DNA of 64,000 nucleotides, taken from the NCBI GenBank assembly GCA_963845975.1, contig CAWJUD010000002.1, forward strand, positions 186,001 through 250,000. Reading direction: 5' to 3'. Below are positions 38,058 to 46,300 of this stretch, piece after piece. The first letter of the stretch is position 1; every line of letters begins with the position of its first letter. The notes under the pieces are model-generated. The model searched no databases and was not told the origin of the DNA. It saw only the letters and a program-made list of their open reading frames with translations. The position numbers were made by a program, and so were the translations under genes. The stretch comes from JBEKIK01 sp963845975 (GTDB lineage: Bacteria > Planctomycetota > Planctomycetia > Pirellulales > Thermoguttaceae).

Positions 38058-38766
38058 ATACTAACACTTGAAAGATCGACGCGGACGCCGTTTATAGCAA
38101 TATGTTCCGTTTCAGAAATCCGGACTCGCAATAAAATTCTCTTGCAAGCCCAAAAAACTGTAACCCAAAAATTGACCCGATAACAGTCAATTTATAACCA
38201 ACATTATTTTATCTAACTTATCAATTATTTGCCACTATAAAAACATGTAATTGCGATTGTATCGCGTACAACAGCAAATTGCGTGCCATCGGGGGGATAG
38301 AAGTACTCCCAATAATTTGATCGACGGGCTAGTCCAGAAATTCTCCCCTCTACCTTTGGGAGAGGGGTAAGGGGTGAGGGTGTTTTATATTTGTCTAAGG
38401 CCTCCCAAAAATGTTTCTGTATTACCTCAAAATTATCGCCGCAAACTTCTATAGAATCTACACTTGCATATATAATAAATTACCGCCTTTTCCTGCTATA
38501 AAGTATATTGGGTTTCTAATGCCCTTCCCAGTATTGTCTCCCCAAGATAGGCACAAAGGTGTATGATTGGGAATGATCGGATAAATAGAATCTTTCAGCG
38601 GAATAATTTGGATTTGTAGTTTGTACTTTATTGGCATCTGTCCAACAATAACTTGTGGTGCAGGCGCCTGCTAAGACAACCGGGACGGTTGCACCACAAA
38701 ACATCAAAATTTTTGGATACTTGCTTGGCACACTTACACGGCCATTTAGTATTATTGGTGAACTCC
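38058..38766. other. Intergenic region with repeat copy
   Basis: It contains an interspersed palindromic repeat (38343-38380) and a palindrome near 38654-38694 (GTGGTGCAGG ... TTGCACCAC). A 71-codon minus-strand frame (38516-38731) with a GTG start is discussed under rejected items. The region before 38767 presumably carries the htrA-like gene's promoter. Confidence 0.5.
38343..38380. repeat. Interspersed palindromic repeat (variant with CTTTG loop)
   Basis: A CTCCCCTCTACCTTTGGGAG core followed by AGGGGTAAGGGGTGAGGG. It matches the flanks of IS copy 2 (47438-48436), including the CTTTG at the insertion point. Confidence 0.85.
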
Positions 38767-39951
38767 ATGCGGAAACTAGTTTTGCTTTGTTTATTATCCG
38801 GCATTGCAGGCACGGCAGTGGCAGTTAAGTGGTTTGGCGGACCCGCCGTGGAACTCCAAACAGTTGCCCAGGAACCTGCGCCTTGGTCGCCGCCACAAGG
38901 GAATCTGCCTGCGGGCGGTCCGGCCGGTAGCCCCGCCGCTCCTCAAGGCGCCGCGGACCAAATTCCTGCCGCCGATCTGCAAAATTTGACTCCTGACGAG
39001 CAGGTCAACGTCCTCGTTTACCAAAACGTCAATCGCAGCGTGGTCAACATCAATACCAAGGGCGAACGTTCATTTTGGGGAGTAACCGCCGAAGGCGAGG
39101 GCAGCGGTTCGGTAATCGACCGCCAAGGACACGTCCTTACGAATTTCCATGTGGTAAAGGGGGCCAAACAGATTCAGGTCACCTTGTTCGACGGCAACGA
39201 CTATCAGGCGCAAATCGTGGGCGTCGATCCCCCCACCGACGTCGCGGTGTTGAAGATCAGCGCCCCGGCCGAACTGCTTTATCCGGTCAGCTTCGGCAAT
39301 TCCGCCAATTTGCTTGTGGGCCAAAAGGTTTTCGCCATCGGCAATCCTTTCGGTCTTGAGCGGACTTTGTCCGCCGGTATCATATCCAGTTTGAATCGCT
39401 CGTTGCTCGACCAGCGCACCCAACGCAAAATCAAATCGGTCATTCAGATTGACGCCGCAATCAATCCCGGTAATTCCGGCGGACCGCTTCTGGACAGCCA
39501 CGGCCAGATGATCGGCATGAACATGGCCATTGCCAGCTCGACCGGCGAGAGCGCAGGCGTAGGTTTCGCCATTCCCATCAACACGATCCGCCGCGTCGTG
39601 CCGCAATTGGTCGCATCCGGCCGGGTGCTGAGGCCTGAATCGGGAATCGGCAAGGTGTATCAAACCGACCACGGATTACTGGTCCTCACCCTTGTGCCCA
39701 ATGGGCCCGCCCAAAAGGCCGGTTTACAAGGACCGCAGGTAAAACATGAGCGCCAAGGCCCCTTTACCATTATCACGCCCAATTATGCCACAGCCGACTT
39801 GATTATCGCCGTAGACGGCAAACCGATCCGCACCGGCGACGATTTCCTCGAAGCCATCGAAAGCAAACGCGCGGGCGAACAGGTGATGCTCACCGTTGTC
39901 CGCTCCGGCAAACAGATTCAAATTCCGCTCCGCCTGGAAGCCGCCGAATGA
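38767..39951 (+). CDS. HtrA/DegP-type trypsin-like serine protease with one PDZ domain
   Basis: 394 residues from the ATG at 38767 (MRKLVLLCLLSGIAG, a signal or anchor); a longer frame from 38653 runs through a palindrome. The catalytic triad is readable: His in LTNFHVVKGA, Asp in PPTDVAVLKIS, Ser in NPGNSGGPLLDS. A single C-terminal PDZ domain spans about 300-394 (GLLVLTLVPNGPAQKAGL to SGKQIQIPLRLE) and carries a short insertion (KHERQGPFTIITPNYA). These proteases degrade or fold misfolded envelope proteins. The gene is followed after 25 bp by the metalloprotease-like gene and may form a two-gene envelope-quality operon with it. Confidence 0.93.
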   Translation: MRKLVLLCLLSGIAGTAVAVKWFGGPAVELQTVAQEPAPWSPPQGNLPAGGPAGSPAAPQGAADQIPAADLQNLTPDEQVNVLVYQNVNRSVVNINTKGERSFWGVTAEGEGSGSVIDRQGHVLTNFHVVKGAKQIQVTLFDGNDYQAQIVGVDPPTDVAVLKISAPAELLYPVSFGNSANLLVGQKVFAIGNPFGLERTLSAGIISSLNRSLLDQRTQRKIKSVIQIDAAINPGNSGGPLLDSHGQMIGMNMAIASSTGESAGVGFAIPINTIRRVVPQLVASGRVLRPESGIGKVYQTDHGLLVLTLVPNGPAQKAGLQGPQVKHERQGPFTIITPNYATADLIIAVDGKPIRTGDDFLEAIESKRAGEQVMLTVVRSGKQIQIPLRLEAAE

Positions 39952-39976
39952 CCGGCAATTGATTCTCAGATTATTG

Positions 39977-40942
39977 ATGTTGCGTTTTCTCCGCCGTAAT
40001 ATAAGTATTCTTCTGAAGATTAATTTTGCCGGAGTAATCCATCCGGGGAGTTCCCAAAACATCGTGCGGAATAAATATGCCAGCCTGGCCGCGATTATCC
40101 TGATTGCCTTTGCCGTCGGAATCGCGCGCTCGGCGACGCCCGAAAAAAACTCCTCGTTTACCGATGCCGATTTCGCCGCCCACGTCAAAGAACTGCGTAA
40201 AAAAGCGGACGATAAGTTCACCGTCATCGTTACCCCGCCCTTTGTCGTTATCGGCGACGAAGCCCCCGACGCGGTCAAACGCCGGGCCGATGGAACCGTG
40301 GCCTGGGCCGTGAAAAAACTTAAAGATGCCTACTTCAGCAAAGACCCCCGCGAGATCCTCGATATCTGGCTCTTTAAAGACAAGGCCAGCTACGAGCAGA
40401 ACGCCCAGCGTCTTTTCCACAAAAAGCCCGACACGCCTTTCGGTTACTACTCCGGCCAGGATCACGCCTTGGTGATGAACATCGCCACCGGCGGAGGCAC
40501 CCTGGTTCACGAAATTGTGCATCCCTTCATGGCAGCCAACTTTCCCGACTGCCCCTCATGGCTGAACGAAGGCCTGGGCTCGCTCTATGAACAAAGTGGC
40601 GAGGAAAACGGCCAAATCCACGGCTACACCAACTGGCGCCTGCCCGGCCTGCAAGAGGCGATCCGGACAAAAAAAGTGCCTTCGTTCAAAACACTCTGTT
40701 CCACCGGCACAAGCGAGTTCTACGAAAAAGACAAAGGCACAAACTACGCCCAAGCACGATATCTGTGCTATTACCTCCAGCAACAAGACCTGTTAAAAAA
40801 ATTCTATCACCAGTTCTACAAAAACCGCCGCGAAGATCCCACCGGCTACAACACCCTACAATCCGTACTCGCCCGCGACGACATGGACGCCTTCCAACAA
40901 GATTGGGAACAATTCGTGCTGAAACTCCGCTTCCCCGATTAA
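39977..40942 (+). CDS. Secreted zinc-metallopeptidase-like protein (gluzincin, HExxH)
   Basis: 321 residues from the ATG at 39977; an upstream frame overlaps htrA without a better signal. The N-terminal signal/anchor is AIILIAFAVGIARSA. The peptidase motif GTLVHEIVHPFMAANFPDCPSWLNEGLGSLYE (two blocks) contains HEIVH and, 18-20 residues later, the NEG glutamate, i.e. the HExxH...E arrangement of MA-clan gluzincins. It resembles the DUF1570-type or 'peptidase MA-like' planctomycete proteins. Substrate unknown. It lies 25 bp downstream of the HtrA-like gene. IS copy 1 begins 30 bp after its stop. Confidence 0.78.
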   Translation: MLRFLRRNISILLKINFAGVIHPGSSQNIVRNKYASLAAIILIAFAVGIARSATPEKNSSFTDADFAAHVKELRKKADDKFTVIVTPPFVVIGDEAPDAVKRRADGTVAWAVKKLKDAYFSKDPREILDIWLFKDKASYEQNAQRLFHKKPDTPFGYYSGQDHALVMNIATGGGTLVHEIVHPFMAANFPDCPSWLNEGLGSLYEQSGEENGQIHGYTNWRLPGLQEAIRTKKVPSFKTLCSTGTSEFYEKDKGTNYAQARYLCYYLQQQDLLKKFYHQFYKNRREDPTGYNTLQSVLARDDMDAFQQDWEQFVLKLRFPD

Positions 40943-40978
40943 GCGGCTATCCTAAAAGTTCCCTCTCCCTTTGCAACA

Positions 40979-41861
40979 TTATTTATCAGCTAGCAGGGAG
41001 GGTGGGTGATAAAGGTAAACGTATATTGCGTGAATTATCAATTTTACTTGGACCCAACAACGGACACGATGGTCTCGACGTACCCAATTTGGCAAGGGCG
41101 ATAGGCCGCAGGCATGATTAGTCAACCAACCAAAGCAACGTTCGATAGCATCGCGACAGCTATGCAACGCCTTGCCGAACTCGGTTTGCAGCAATGCTAT
41201 AGAGCGAATGCGTCCGGCACTGTGCCAGCGATGTCCCAGGCCGCTGTTGGGCCGCTTTCGTTCGGCCACCAGTTGAAAACCGTTTTGCAACGCGACCTCG
41301 TGCAAGGGATTACTGTCATATTGTTTATCCCCAAGGATATATCCGCCCCGCTTCAGAGTCGGGAGCAGCCTCGCCGCTACCTCCGATTCACCCTCATTCA
41401 AGGGCGCGATCGTCCAACACAAAGGCAAGGGAGCGGGTCCATATATGGCATGCAGCTTGTAACCTTTGGCATAACTTCTAGGGCCAGCCCGTCCCCATTT
41501 GCAATCTGGATCCTTGCTATGCGCACCAACGACCAGAGGCTTGCCGTCCACGGCCGCAACCCATCCGTTGTCGTCCTGCAATTTTATTATTTCTTGTTCC
41601 ATAACATGCATCAGTCGTTGGACTTCCGTCGTTCTCAACCTATTGCTCATCGTGGGTTGCGAAGGCAATTTTCGCCTTGGCCACAGGCCTTCGGGCCAAT
41701 TTTTAGGGTCACAGGCCCAGACTGTAGGCCGATCGTGGAGTACCGCCCAAATGTAAACCATCACGATTTCCATGTCAAAGAAAGTCACCTAGTTTCCAAG
41801 GCTCCCATTTGTCAAAACGCTGTGCAATTTGATATAAAGTCATCCAGAGTTCGCGTTCCAT
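40979..41861 (-). CDS. Transposase, expressed through an apparent +1 frameshift
   Basis: The first frame starts at the ATG at 41861 (GGAGA upstream; MERELWMTLYQIAQRFDKWE) and stops at TGA (41777-41775) after 28 codons. The second frame continues for about 265 residues from DMEIVMVYIWAVLHDRPTVWAC. Joining them by a +1 step at CTT TGA C gives ...GDFL-DMEIVMVYIWAVL, which matches the usual N-terminus of the family, for a 293-residue protein. DDE residues: D in AAVDGKPLVVG, D in YILGDKQYDSN, E in RDAIERCFGWL. Alternatively the catalytic part could start internally at GTG 41788 or ATG 41773. Downstream stop at 40979. Confidence 0.85.
41774..41790 (-). promoter_or_regulatory. Candidate prfB-like +1 programmed frameshift signal
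   Basis: On the coding strand AGGTGA (41790-41785), four bases, then CTT TGA C (41780-41774). AGGTGA is complementary to the 3' end of 16S rRNA, and CTT TGA C is identical to the slippery stop of the RF2 gene prfB. The +1 shift enters exactly the open transposase frame. The same site is at 48238-48254 in copy 2. Confidence 0.6.
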
Positions 41862-42057
41862 TTCTTGTCTCCTTTATGTTAGGAACAACAAGACAAGAAT
41901 GTACGCGAACTCGATTTTTTTCCAGTATTACCTATACCCCCTTAACCAATGCTTGCTGATGAATAATGTTGCTCTGGGAGAGGGTTAGGGTGAGGGCAGA
42001 ATTGCCAGCCCTTTTAAAATCGCTCAATAAATTGCCCGGCCCCCTCTGTCTATCTCT

Positions 42058-42088
42058 TATCCCTCATCCTTCATCCCTCATCCTTCTT
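42058..42088. repeat. 7-bp tandem array (TCATCCT / TCATCCC)
   Basis: Alternating heptamers in one phase run into the stop codon of the TPR gene at 42071; the last codons (KKDEG) are encoded by the array. Confidence 0.75.
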
Positions 42089-42409
42089 CTGCCTCGCCTC
42101 CCATTGCCGGTGCAACGCCTCGTTCATTGCGGTTTCGGCCTCGGGAATCAATCCCGCCCGCTGGCAGATCAGGCTTAGGGCCATGTAGCTGAACGGATCT
42201 TCGGCGTCCAGTTCGCAGACCTTTCGGGCGTGTTCTACGGCTTCGGCATGCCGGCCCAACTTGCCGTAAAAAACGCTCAGCCCGGCATACGCCAGAGCAT
42301 AATCGGGAAAGGATACAATAAGTTCTTCAAGCTTGCTTACCGCTTCATCCAGCTTGCCCGCTTGTTGTAGATCGATGGCTTGGTCGTAAAGTTGGTCGGC
42401 TGTCGACAT
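42071..42409 (-). CDS. Short tetratricopeptide-repeat protein
   Basis: 112 residues forming about three TPR units: QLYDQAIDLQQAGKLDEAVSKLEELIVSFPD, YALAYAGLSVFYGKLGRHAEAVEHARKVCELDAED (both with the W/L-G-Y-A-F-A pattern), and PFSYMALSLICQRAGLIPEAETAMNEALHRQ. TPR proteins are protein-interaction scaffolds; no enzyme domain is attached. Cytoplasmic, no signal peptide. It stands alone on the minus strand, between IS copy 1 and a repeat-rich spacer. Confidence 0.85.
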   Translation of the reverse strand: MSTADQLYDQAIDLQQAGKLDEAVSKLEELIVSFPDYALAYAGLSVFYGKLGRHAEAVEHARKVCELDAEDPFSYMALSLICQRAGLIPEAETAMNEALHRQWEARQKKDEG

Positions 42410-42465
42410 AGGAAGTAATCCTGGTTTTTTAGGGGATAGTAAAAGCGGTAATTTTTACCTAAGGC

Positions 42466-42517
42466 TGTAGGACGGAATTGCATTCCGTCCTGAACGGATT
42501 ATAAATCCGACCTACAA
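42466..42517. repeat. Palindromic element with TGTAGG/CCTACA outer arms
   Basis: Outer TGTAGG and CCTACA arms enclose a GGACGGAAT-TGC-ATTCCGTCC hairpin and a CGGATT-ATA-AATCCG hairpin. A TACCTAAG motif occurs on both sides (about 42456 and 42560). No gene lies in 42410-42823. Confidence 0.6.
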
Positions 42518-42665
42518 ACATGCATTTAGGTCCAACCTAATAGTATTTATTCTCAGTCTTTACCTAAGTTTACATAACCCGGAGACCCCGGCCTAGGGGA
42601 GGGATGCGCGACAAACGCCACCAATTGCCCCATGGCAAAAAAACATTATATTATCTGTTTTACGC

Positions 42666-42788
42666 ACTAGTAGGCGGCTAGAGTTAATCGTGTGAGTTCA
42701 GTTGGGGCAACAGTTGCACTGTTGCCCCGGGGTGGCAGTACAACTGCCACCCCAACATCCACAACATAAGGATTGGCCGCCTACTAGT
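42666..42788. mobile_element. MITE-like element with 13-bp terminal inverted repeats
   Basis: ACTAGTAGGCGGC (42666-42678) and its exact reverse complement GCCGCCTACTAGT (42776-42788) bound 123 bp. Inside are two adjacent hairpins: GGGGCAACAGT/ACTGTTGCCCC and GGGGTGGCAGT/ACTGCCACCCC. No coding capacity and no obvious target duplication. The internal palindromes resemble those in the MITE at 52495. Confidence 0.6.
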
Positions 42789-42823
42789 CCTGCCCTAATT
42801 TTCACAAAACCAGGTGCTTGCCA

Positions 42824-43869
42824 ATGGCCCGGAGCAATCAGCAATTCATCTCCCGTGATCAAGCCAAAAAACCCTATTTCATCGGTGTCGATTTAGGAGG
42901 CACCAACATCAAGGCGGGCGTAGTAGACGACCTGGGCCGCCCGCTGGCCTGGCTGAGCATCCCCACCGACGTGCCCAGGGGCCGGAAAACGCCTCACTGC
43001 AGATGGGCAAGGCTGTCTTGCAGATCGCCGGAAAAGCAGGCGCGGATATTTCCGATATCGGCCGGGTAGGGCTGGGTTCGCCCGGCACCATGGACATTCC
43101 CGCCGGCAAACTCCTTAAACCGGCAAACCTCAAAGGTTGGGACGACTTCCCTTTGCGCGACCGCGTCAGTCATCACTGCGGCCTGCCGGTAACTTTCGCC
43201 AACGACGCCAACGCCGCCGCCTATGGCGAATTCTGGGTCGGTTCCGGGCGAGATTTCCACAGCATGGTGCTATTCACCCTGGGGACCGGGATAGGCAGCG
43301 GCATTATCATCGGCGATCTTTGCCTCGATGGCGAGCACAGCCACGGCGGCGAATGCGGCCACATAATTATCAATTTCTCGCCCGATGCACGCTTATGCGC
43401 ATGCGGCCAACGCGGACATCTCGAAGCCTACGCCAGTGCCACGGCCGTCATCAAACGAACTCGCGAGGCCCTCGATACCGGAAGATCCAGCTCGCTTACC
43501 GCCGATTTAAACCGCGGCCAAGAACTCACGCCGTTGCTGGTGGCAAAACATGCCGAAAACAACGATCCGCTTTCCTTGGACATCGTCATGGAAACAGCCC
43601 GATTTCTCGGCGTGGGAATCACCAACGTAATGCATACCCTCGATCCCAACGGCATACTCCTGGGCGGGGCAATGACATTCGGCGGCAACGAAACCCAACT
43701 CGGCCGCGGCTTCCTCGCCGAAATCAAGGCCGAAGTCAAACGCCGCGCTTACGCCGTGCTGGCCGAAAAGACCGTGATCGACTTCGCCGCCCTCGGCGGC
43801 GACGCCGGCTATATCGGCGCAGCCGGATTGGCCCGCCTGGAATATCAAAAAAAAGTGGTTAGCGAATAA
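42824..43869 (+). pseudogene. ROK-family sugar kinase (glucokinase-like), one frameshift
   Basis: The start is the ATG at 42824 with AGGTG upstream. The first frame contains the ATP-binding FIGVDLGGTNIKAGVVD (residues about 20-36). The second frame, from about 42985, contains VGLGSPGTMD, VTFANDANAAAYGEFWVGSG, TLGTGIGSGIIIGDLCLDGEH, HGGECGHIIINF and the zinc motif region CACGQRGHLEAYASATA (the usual C of GC-x-E is His here). One base is missing in AGGGGCCGG near 42980, separating conserved segments of one kinase of about 348 residues. It phosphorylates glucose or a related hexose in the family. Intact expression would need the missing base. Confidence 0.82.
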
Positions 43870-43944
43870 TGCGTCGTGAATAAACGCGATATATAATAAG
43901 ATCGTTTTTTTACAATCTTGCCTTTCGTTATCGGAGATTTCGCC

Positions 43945-44808
43945 ATGCATCGCCGTGAAATGCTATTGACCGCCGGAGCAGCCTTTATCGGACTCTCGGC
44001 CTTTCCCCTGGGCTGGGCATCGGCCGCCGATAATAAAAAACAAAAAATCCTTTACTACACCAAAAGCGCGGGCTTCGTGCATCCCGAAGTCGATCGAAGA
44101 CTCACCGACGGCAAGCTCAGCCGTTCGGAAAAATTGCTGATCGAATGGGGTGAAAAATCGGGCTTCGATGTCGTATGCAGCCAAGATCCCGCGGTCTTTG
44201 ACGGCGATTTGGATCAATTCGATGCCATCGCCTTTTACACGTCCTCCAACTACAACCCGATCAAACATCCGATTTCAGATGAGCAAAAGAAAAAATTGCT
44301 CGACGCTGTTACGGCTGGCAAGCCCTTTGTCGGCATCCATTCGGCCACTGACACCTTCCGCAAACCCGACGGCCCGGAAATCGATCCCTACATCGCCATG
44401 ATCGGCGCGGAGTTTATAAAACACGACGCTCAACAAAAAGCGAAAAATCGCCTTGTAGACCAGAAATTTCCGGGCATGCAAGGCCTCGGCGAATCGATCG
44501 AGTTGATGGAAGAATGGTATCCCTTCACAAAATACGCCAGGGATCTGCACGTAATCCTGGTACAAGAAACCGAAGGCATGAAAGGCCCGAGTTATCAGCG
44601 CCCGCCGTTCCCGGCCACCTGGGCCCACATGTGCGGCAAGGGCCGCGTGTTCTATACCTCGCTGGGCCACCGCCAAGATATTTGGACCAACAACGTCTTC
44701 CAGCAAATCCTCCTGGGCGGCATAGCCTGGGCCTTGGGCAACGCCAAAGCCGAAATCCCGCCGAACATCGACCAGGTCACGCCCGAAGCCAATACTTTGC
44801 CAAAATAA
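43945..44808 (+). CDS. ThuA-domain protein, Tat-exported
   Basis: 287 residues from the ATG at 43945, with GGAG at correct spacing. The N-terminus MHRREMLLTAGAAFIGLSAFPL has a double Arg followed by a hydrophobic core, a Tat-type leader. The ThuA-like class I glutamine-amidotransferase fold follows: KKQKILYYTKSAGFVHPEVDRR, FDAIAFYTSSNYNP, GKPFVGIHSATDTFRKP, DGPEIDPYIAMIGAEF and RVFYTSLGHRQDIWTNNVFQQILLGGIAWALG. These proteins, named from trehalose utilisation, are abundant in planctomycetes, usually beside glycoside or dehydrogenase genes; the catalytic role is unproven. It follows the ROK kinase by 75 bp on the same strand, a possible carbohydrate pair. Confidence 0.86.
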   Translation: MHRREMLLTAGAAFIGLSAFPLGWASAADNKKQKILYYTKSAGFVHPEVDRRLTDGKLSRSEKLLIEWGEKSGFDVVCSQDPAVFDGDLDQFDAIAFYTSSNYNPIKHPISDEQKKKLLDAVTAGKPFVGIHSATDTFRKPDGPEIDPYIAMIGAEFIKHDAQQKAKNRLVDQKFPGMQGLGESIELMEEWYPFTKYARDLHVILVQETEGMKGPSYQRPPFPATWAHMCGKGRVFYTSLGHRQDIWTNNVFQQILLGGIAWALGNAKAEIPPNIDQVTPEANTLPK

Positions 44809-44860
44809 TTTCGTAGTCTCCCGAAATCCCTATTTAGAGCGTATCTCACTTGAGTGTAGC

Positions 44861-44942
44861 GGGTGCCATGGCCACGATTGCGTGGCCATGTGGTGTAATT
44901 CTCGGGAAAAACATGCCCACGACGAGCGTGGGCATGGCACCC
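44861..44942. repeat. Palindromic repeat GGTGCCATG...CATGGCACC (single copy C)
   Basis: Two nested hairpins: CATGGCCACGATTGCGTGGCCATG and CATGCCCACGACGAGCGTGGGCATG (each read with small mismatches), bounded by GGGTGCCATG and CATGGCACCC. It belongs to the same family as the direct copies at 49691 and 51107. Confidence 0.75.
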
Positions 44943-45009
44943 AACACGATACACTGATCCGAGATGCTCTCTAGCCCCGGGTGAATAAACCAGGGGTCCC
45001 GGGAATTAT

Positions 45010-45303
45010 TTACCTGCCAGGCAAGCTGGCGCGAATGGCATCCAATTCGTCCCAGTAGTTGGCCAGGGCGATCCGCCCCGCTTCTGTCAGGCAATATTCC
45101 GTGTGCGGCATTTTGCCGTTAAAACTCTTTTGAATTTCCACATAACCTGCCTGTTCCAGACGGTCCATGTGCGACGCCAGGTTTCCTTTGCTCAGCCCGA
45201 GGGTCGAAAGCATGAACTTGAAATCCGCGCGGTCCACGCCGGATAGGATCGCCATGATCCGCAAGCGGACCGGTTCGTGAATCACTCGATCCAACTCGCT
45301 CAT
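45010..45303 (-). CDS. Winged-helix transcriptional regulator (HTH_34/MarR-ArsR type)
   Basis: 97 residues. Helix-turn-helix: VRLRIMAILSGVDRADFKFML, then LGLSKGNLASHMDRLEQAGYVEIQKSF and the wing PHTEYCLTEAGRIAL. This is the small 'transcriptional regulator, winged-helix DNA-binding domain' family that often pairs with a membrane protein. The start overlaps the stop of the membrane-protein gene (ATGA at 45300-45303), so the two are translationally coupled. A perfect palindrome inside the operon promoter (46119-46134) is a likely binding site. Confidence 0.88.
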   Translation of the reverse strand: MSELDRVIHEPVRLRIMAILSGVDRADFKFMLSTLGLSKGNLASHMDRLEQAGYVEIQKSFNGKMPHTEYCLTEAGRIALANYWDELDAIRASLPGR

Positions 45304-46058
45304 GGCTGCCGATCCTCCCCCGCTTCATCTTGAAAACTGCCGCGTGCAACACTACGAAGCCTCCAGAGCGCAAATCGACTGTAAATATGGGATAGCAGGC
45401 CGGCCAATAGCCCATAACCCACGGTGGGAATGAGCATGTTTAGCGATTCCCAAGGCCTGGAGAAAAGAATCGGAACCCCGGCGAGAATTAAAACCGCGTG
45501 TAAGGTATAGAGTGCGGGCCATAGAAACATAATAAAGCCAACAGCCGGTCGCAAAACAAACAGGAGCGTCAACAAGAATGGGACTGAGTAGATTGCCGAA
45601 ACAGGCTGCATGTATTGCTCCGGGATGTAGCCCAGAAAGCCGAGCTCGACCGAAGCAACAATACACCCGCCGAATGCAATGCCTATTATCCCCATGAGCC
45701 AACACTTGCCGCGGGAGCAAGTCGGTGTGATCTGGACATTCCCCTCCCCGGCATAAATCTGCTTGGTGATCCGTTCCAATAGTTTGCCGCCCCACCAGGG
45801 CACGGAAAGATACACAGTGGCTGCCAGGGCAACAATTAAGATCGCTATGCACACCCAGAAGATGATCCATTGGCCGTCGCGATAGGCCATGCCGCCAAAA
45901 TAAGACGGACCGCCGATGGCCGCAGATAGAATCAAAAAAATCACCAGGGAAACCACCACGCCCAGACTGCGATTCTGGGCGTAGGACCTGGCCCACTTGC
46001 CCATTTTCCGCGCATCATTCGATGTTTCAGTGGACTGAGAAGTTGCTGGGTGGTTCAT
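45300..46058 (-). CDS. Multi-pass membrane protein of unknown function, co-operonic with a winged-helix regulator
   Basis: 252 residues from the ATG at 46058, preceded by a near-perfect AGGAGGTGG. About six or more transmembrane segments are visible: VVVSLVIFLILSAAIGG, WIIFWVCIAILIVALAATVYL, CWLMGIIGIAFGGCIVASVEL, YSVPFLLTLLFVLRPAVGFIMFLWPALYTL and a last pair. A cytoplasmic N-terminus of about 30 residues has no domain. No family is recognised. The operon (membrane protein, then regulator) and the regulator family suggest control by a membrane-proximal signal, for example a stress or antibiotic; this is inference. Confidence 0.72.
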   Translation of the reverse strand: MNHPATSQSTETSNDARKMGKWARSYAQNRSLGVVVSLVIFLILSAAIGGPSYFGGMAYRDGQWIIFWVCIAILIVALAATVYLSVPWWGGKLLERITKQIYAGEGNVQITPTCSRGKCWLMGIIGIAFGGCIVASVELGFLGYIPEQYMQPVSAIYSVPFLLTLLFVLRPAVGFIMFLWPALYTLHAVLILAGVPILFSRPWESLNMLIPTVGYGLLAGLLSHIYSRFALWRLRSVARGSFQDEAGEDRQP

Positions 46059-46111
46059 AAACCACCTCCTATAAAAAGAGCAAAACAAAGTAAAACATCA
46101 ACACTGTATGG

Positions 46112-46140
46112 TTTGTATCACAAACTAGTTTGTGTGTCAA
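46112..46140 (-). promoter_or_regulatory. Promoter with a perfect 16-bp operator palindrome in its spacer
   Basis: On the minus strand TTGACA (46140-46135), 17 bp, TACAAA (46117-46112). The spacer contains CACAAACTAGTTTGTG (46119-46134), a perfect dyad exactly between -35 and -10. It lies upstream of the membrane-protein/winged-helix operon, so autorepression by the regulator at 45010 is the simplest reading. Confidence 0.7.
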
Positions 46141-46300
46141 GCAATATTTTTGCCTTTTTTCAAAAATTCCTCTCTCACCGCATTTGTCGTAAATGCCCTT
46201 GTCCGCTCGGCAGGGGTTTGGTAGATTGCCTTGCCTCTCTTTATCCGACCCCTCTTGTCGGTGGGGTTGAACAGGGGCCTGATGGAAAGGAATCCGCATC

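Larger units (their letters stand above)
40973..41972 (-). mobile_element. IS4/IS5-type insertion sequence, copy 1 (1000 bp)
   Basis: Terminal inverted repeats: GCAACATTATTTATCAGC at 40973 and, reverse-complemented, GCAACATTATTCATCAGC ending at 41972. It encodes one transposase on the minus strand. A second copy (47438-48436) appears identical by eye except for one deleted base. Flanks are CCCTCTCCCTTT (left) and TCTGGGAGAGGGTTAGGG (right), i.e. the two halves of the interspersed palindromic repeat seen intact at 24522. Terminal bases repeat in the target, so the duplication could be 3 bp (TTT/TCT) or 5 bp (CTTTG/CTCTG). Confidence 0.93.

Noticed and set aside
38516..38731. 71-codon minus-strand frame with a lipobox-like VVLAGAC and a GTG start
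   Set aside because: It begins inside a palindromic repeat, has no Shine-Dalgarno and overlaps the upstream region of the HtrA-like gene. The C-terminal part looks protein-like and could be a gene remnant, but I cannot support it.
41114..41959. Long plus-strand frames inside both IS copies
   Set aside because: They are antisense shadows of the transposase and match no family.
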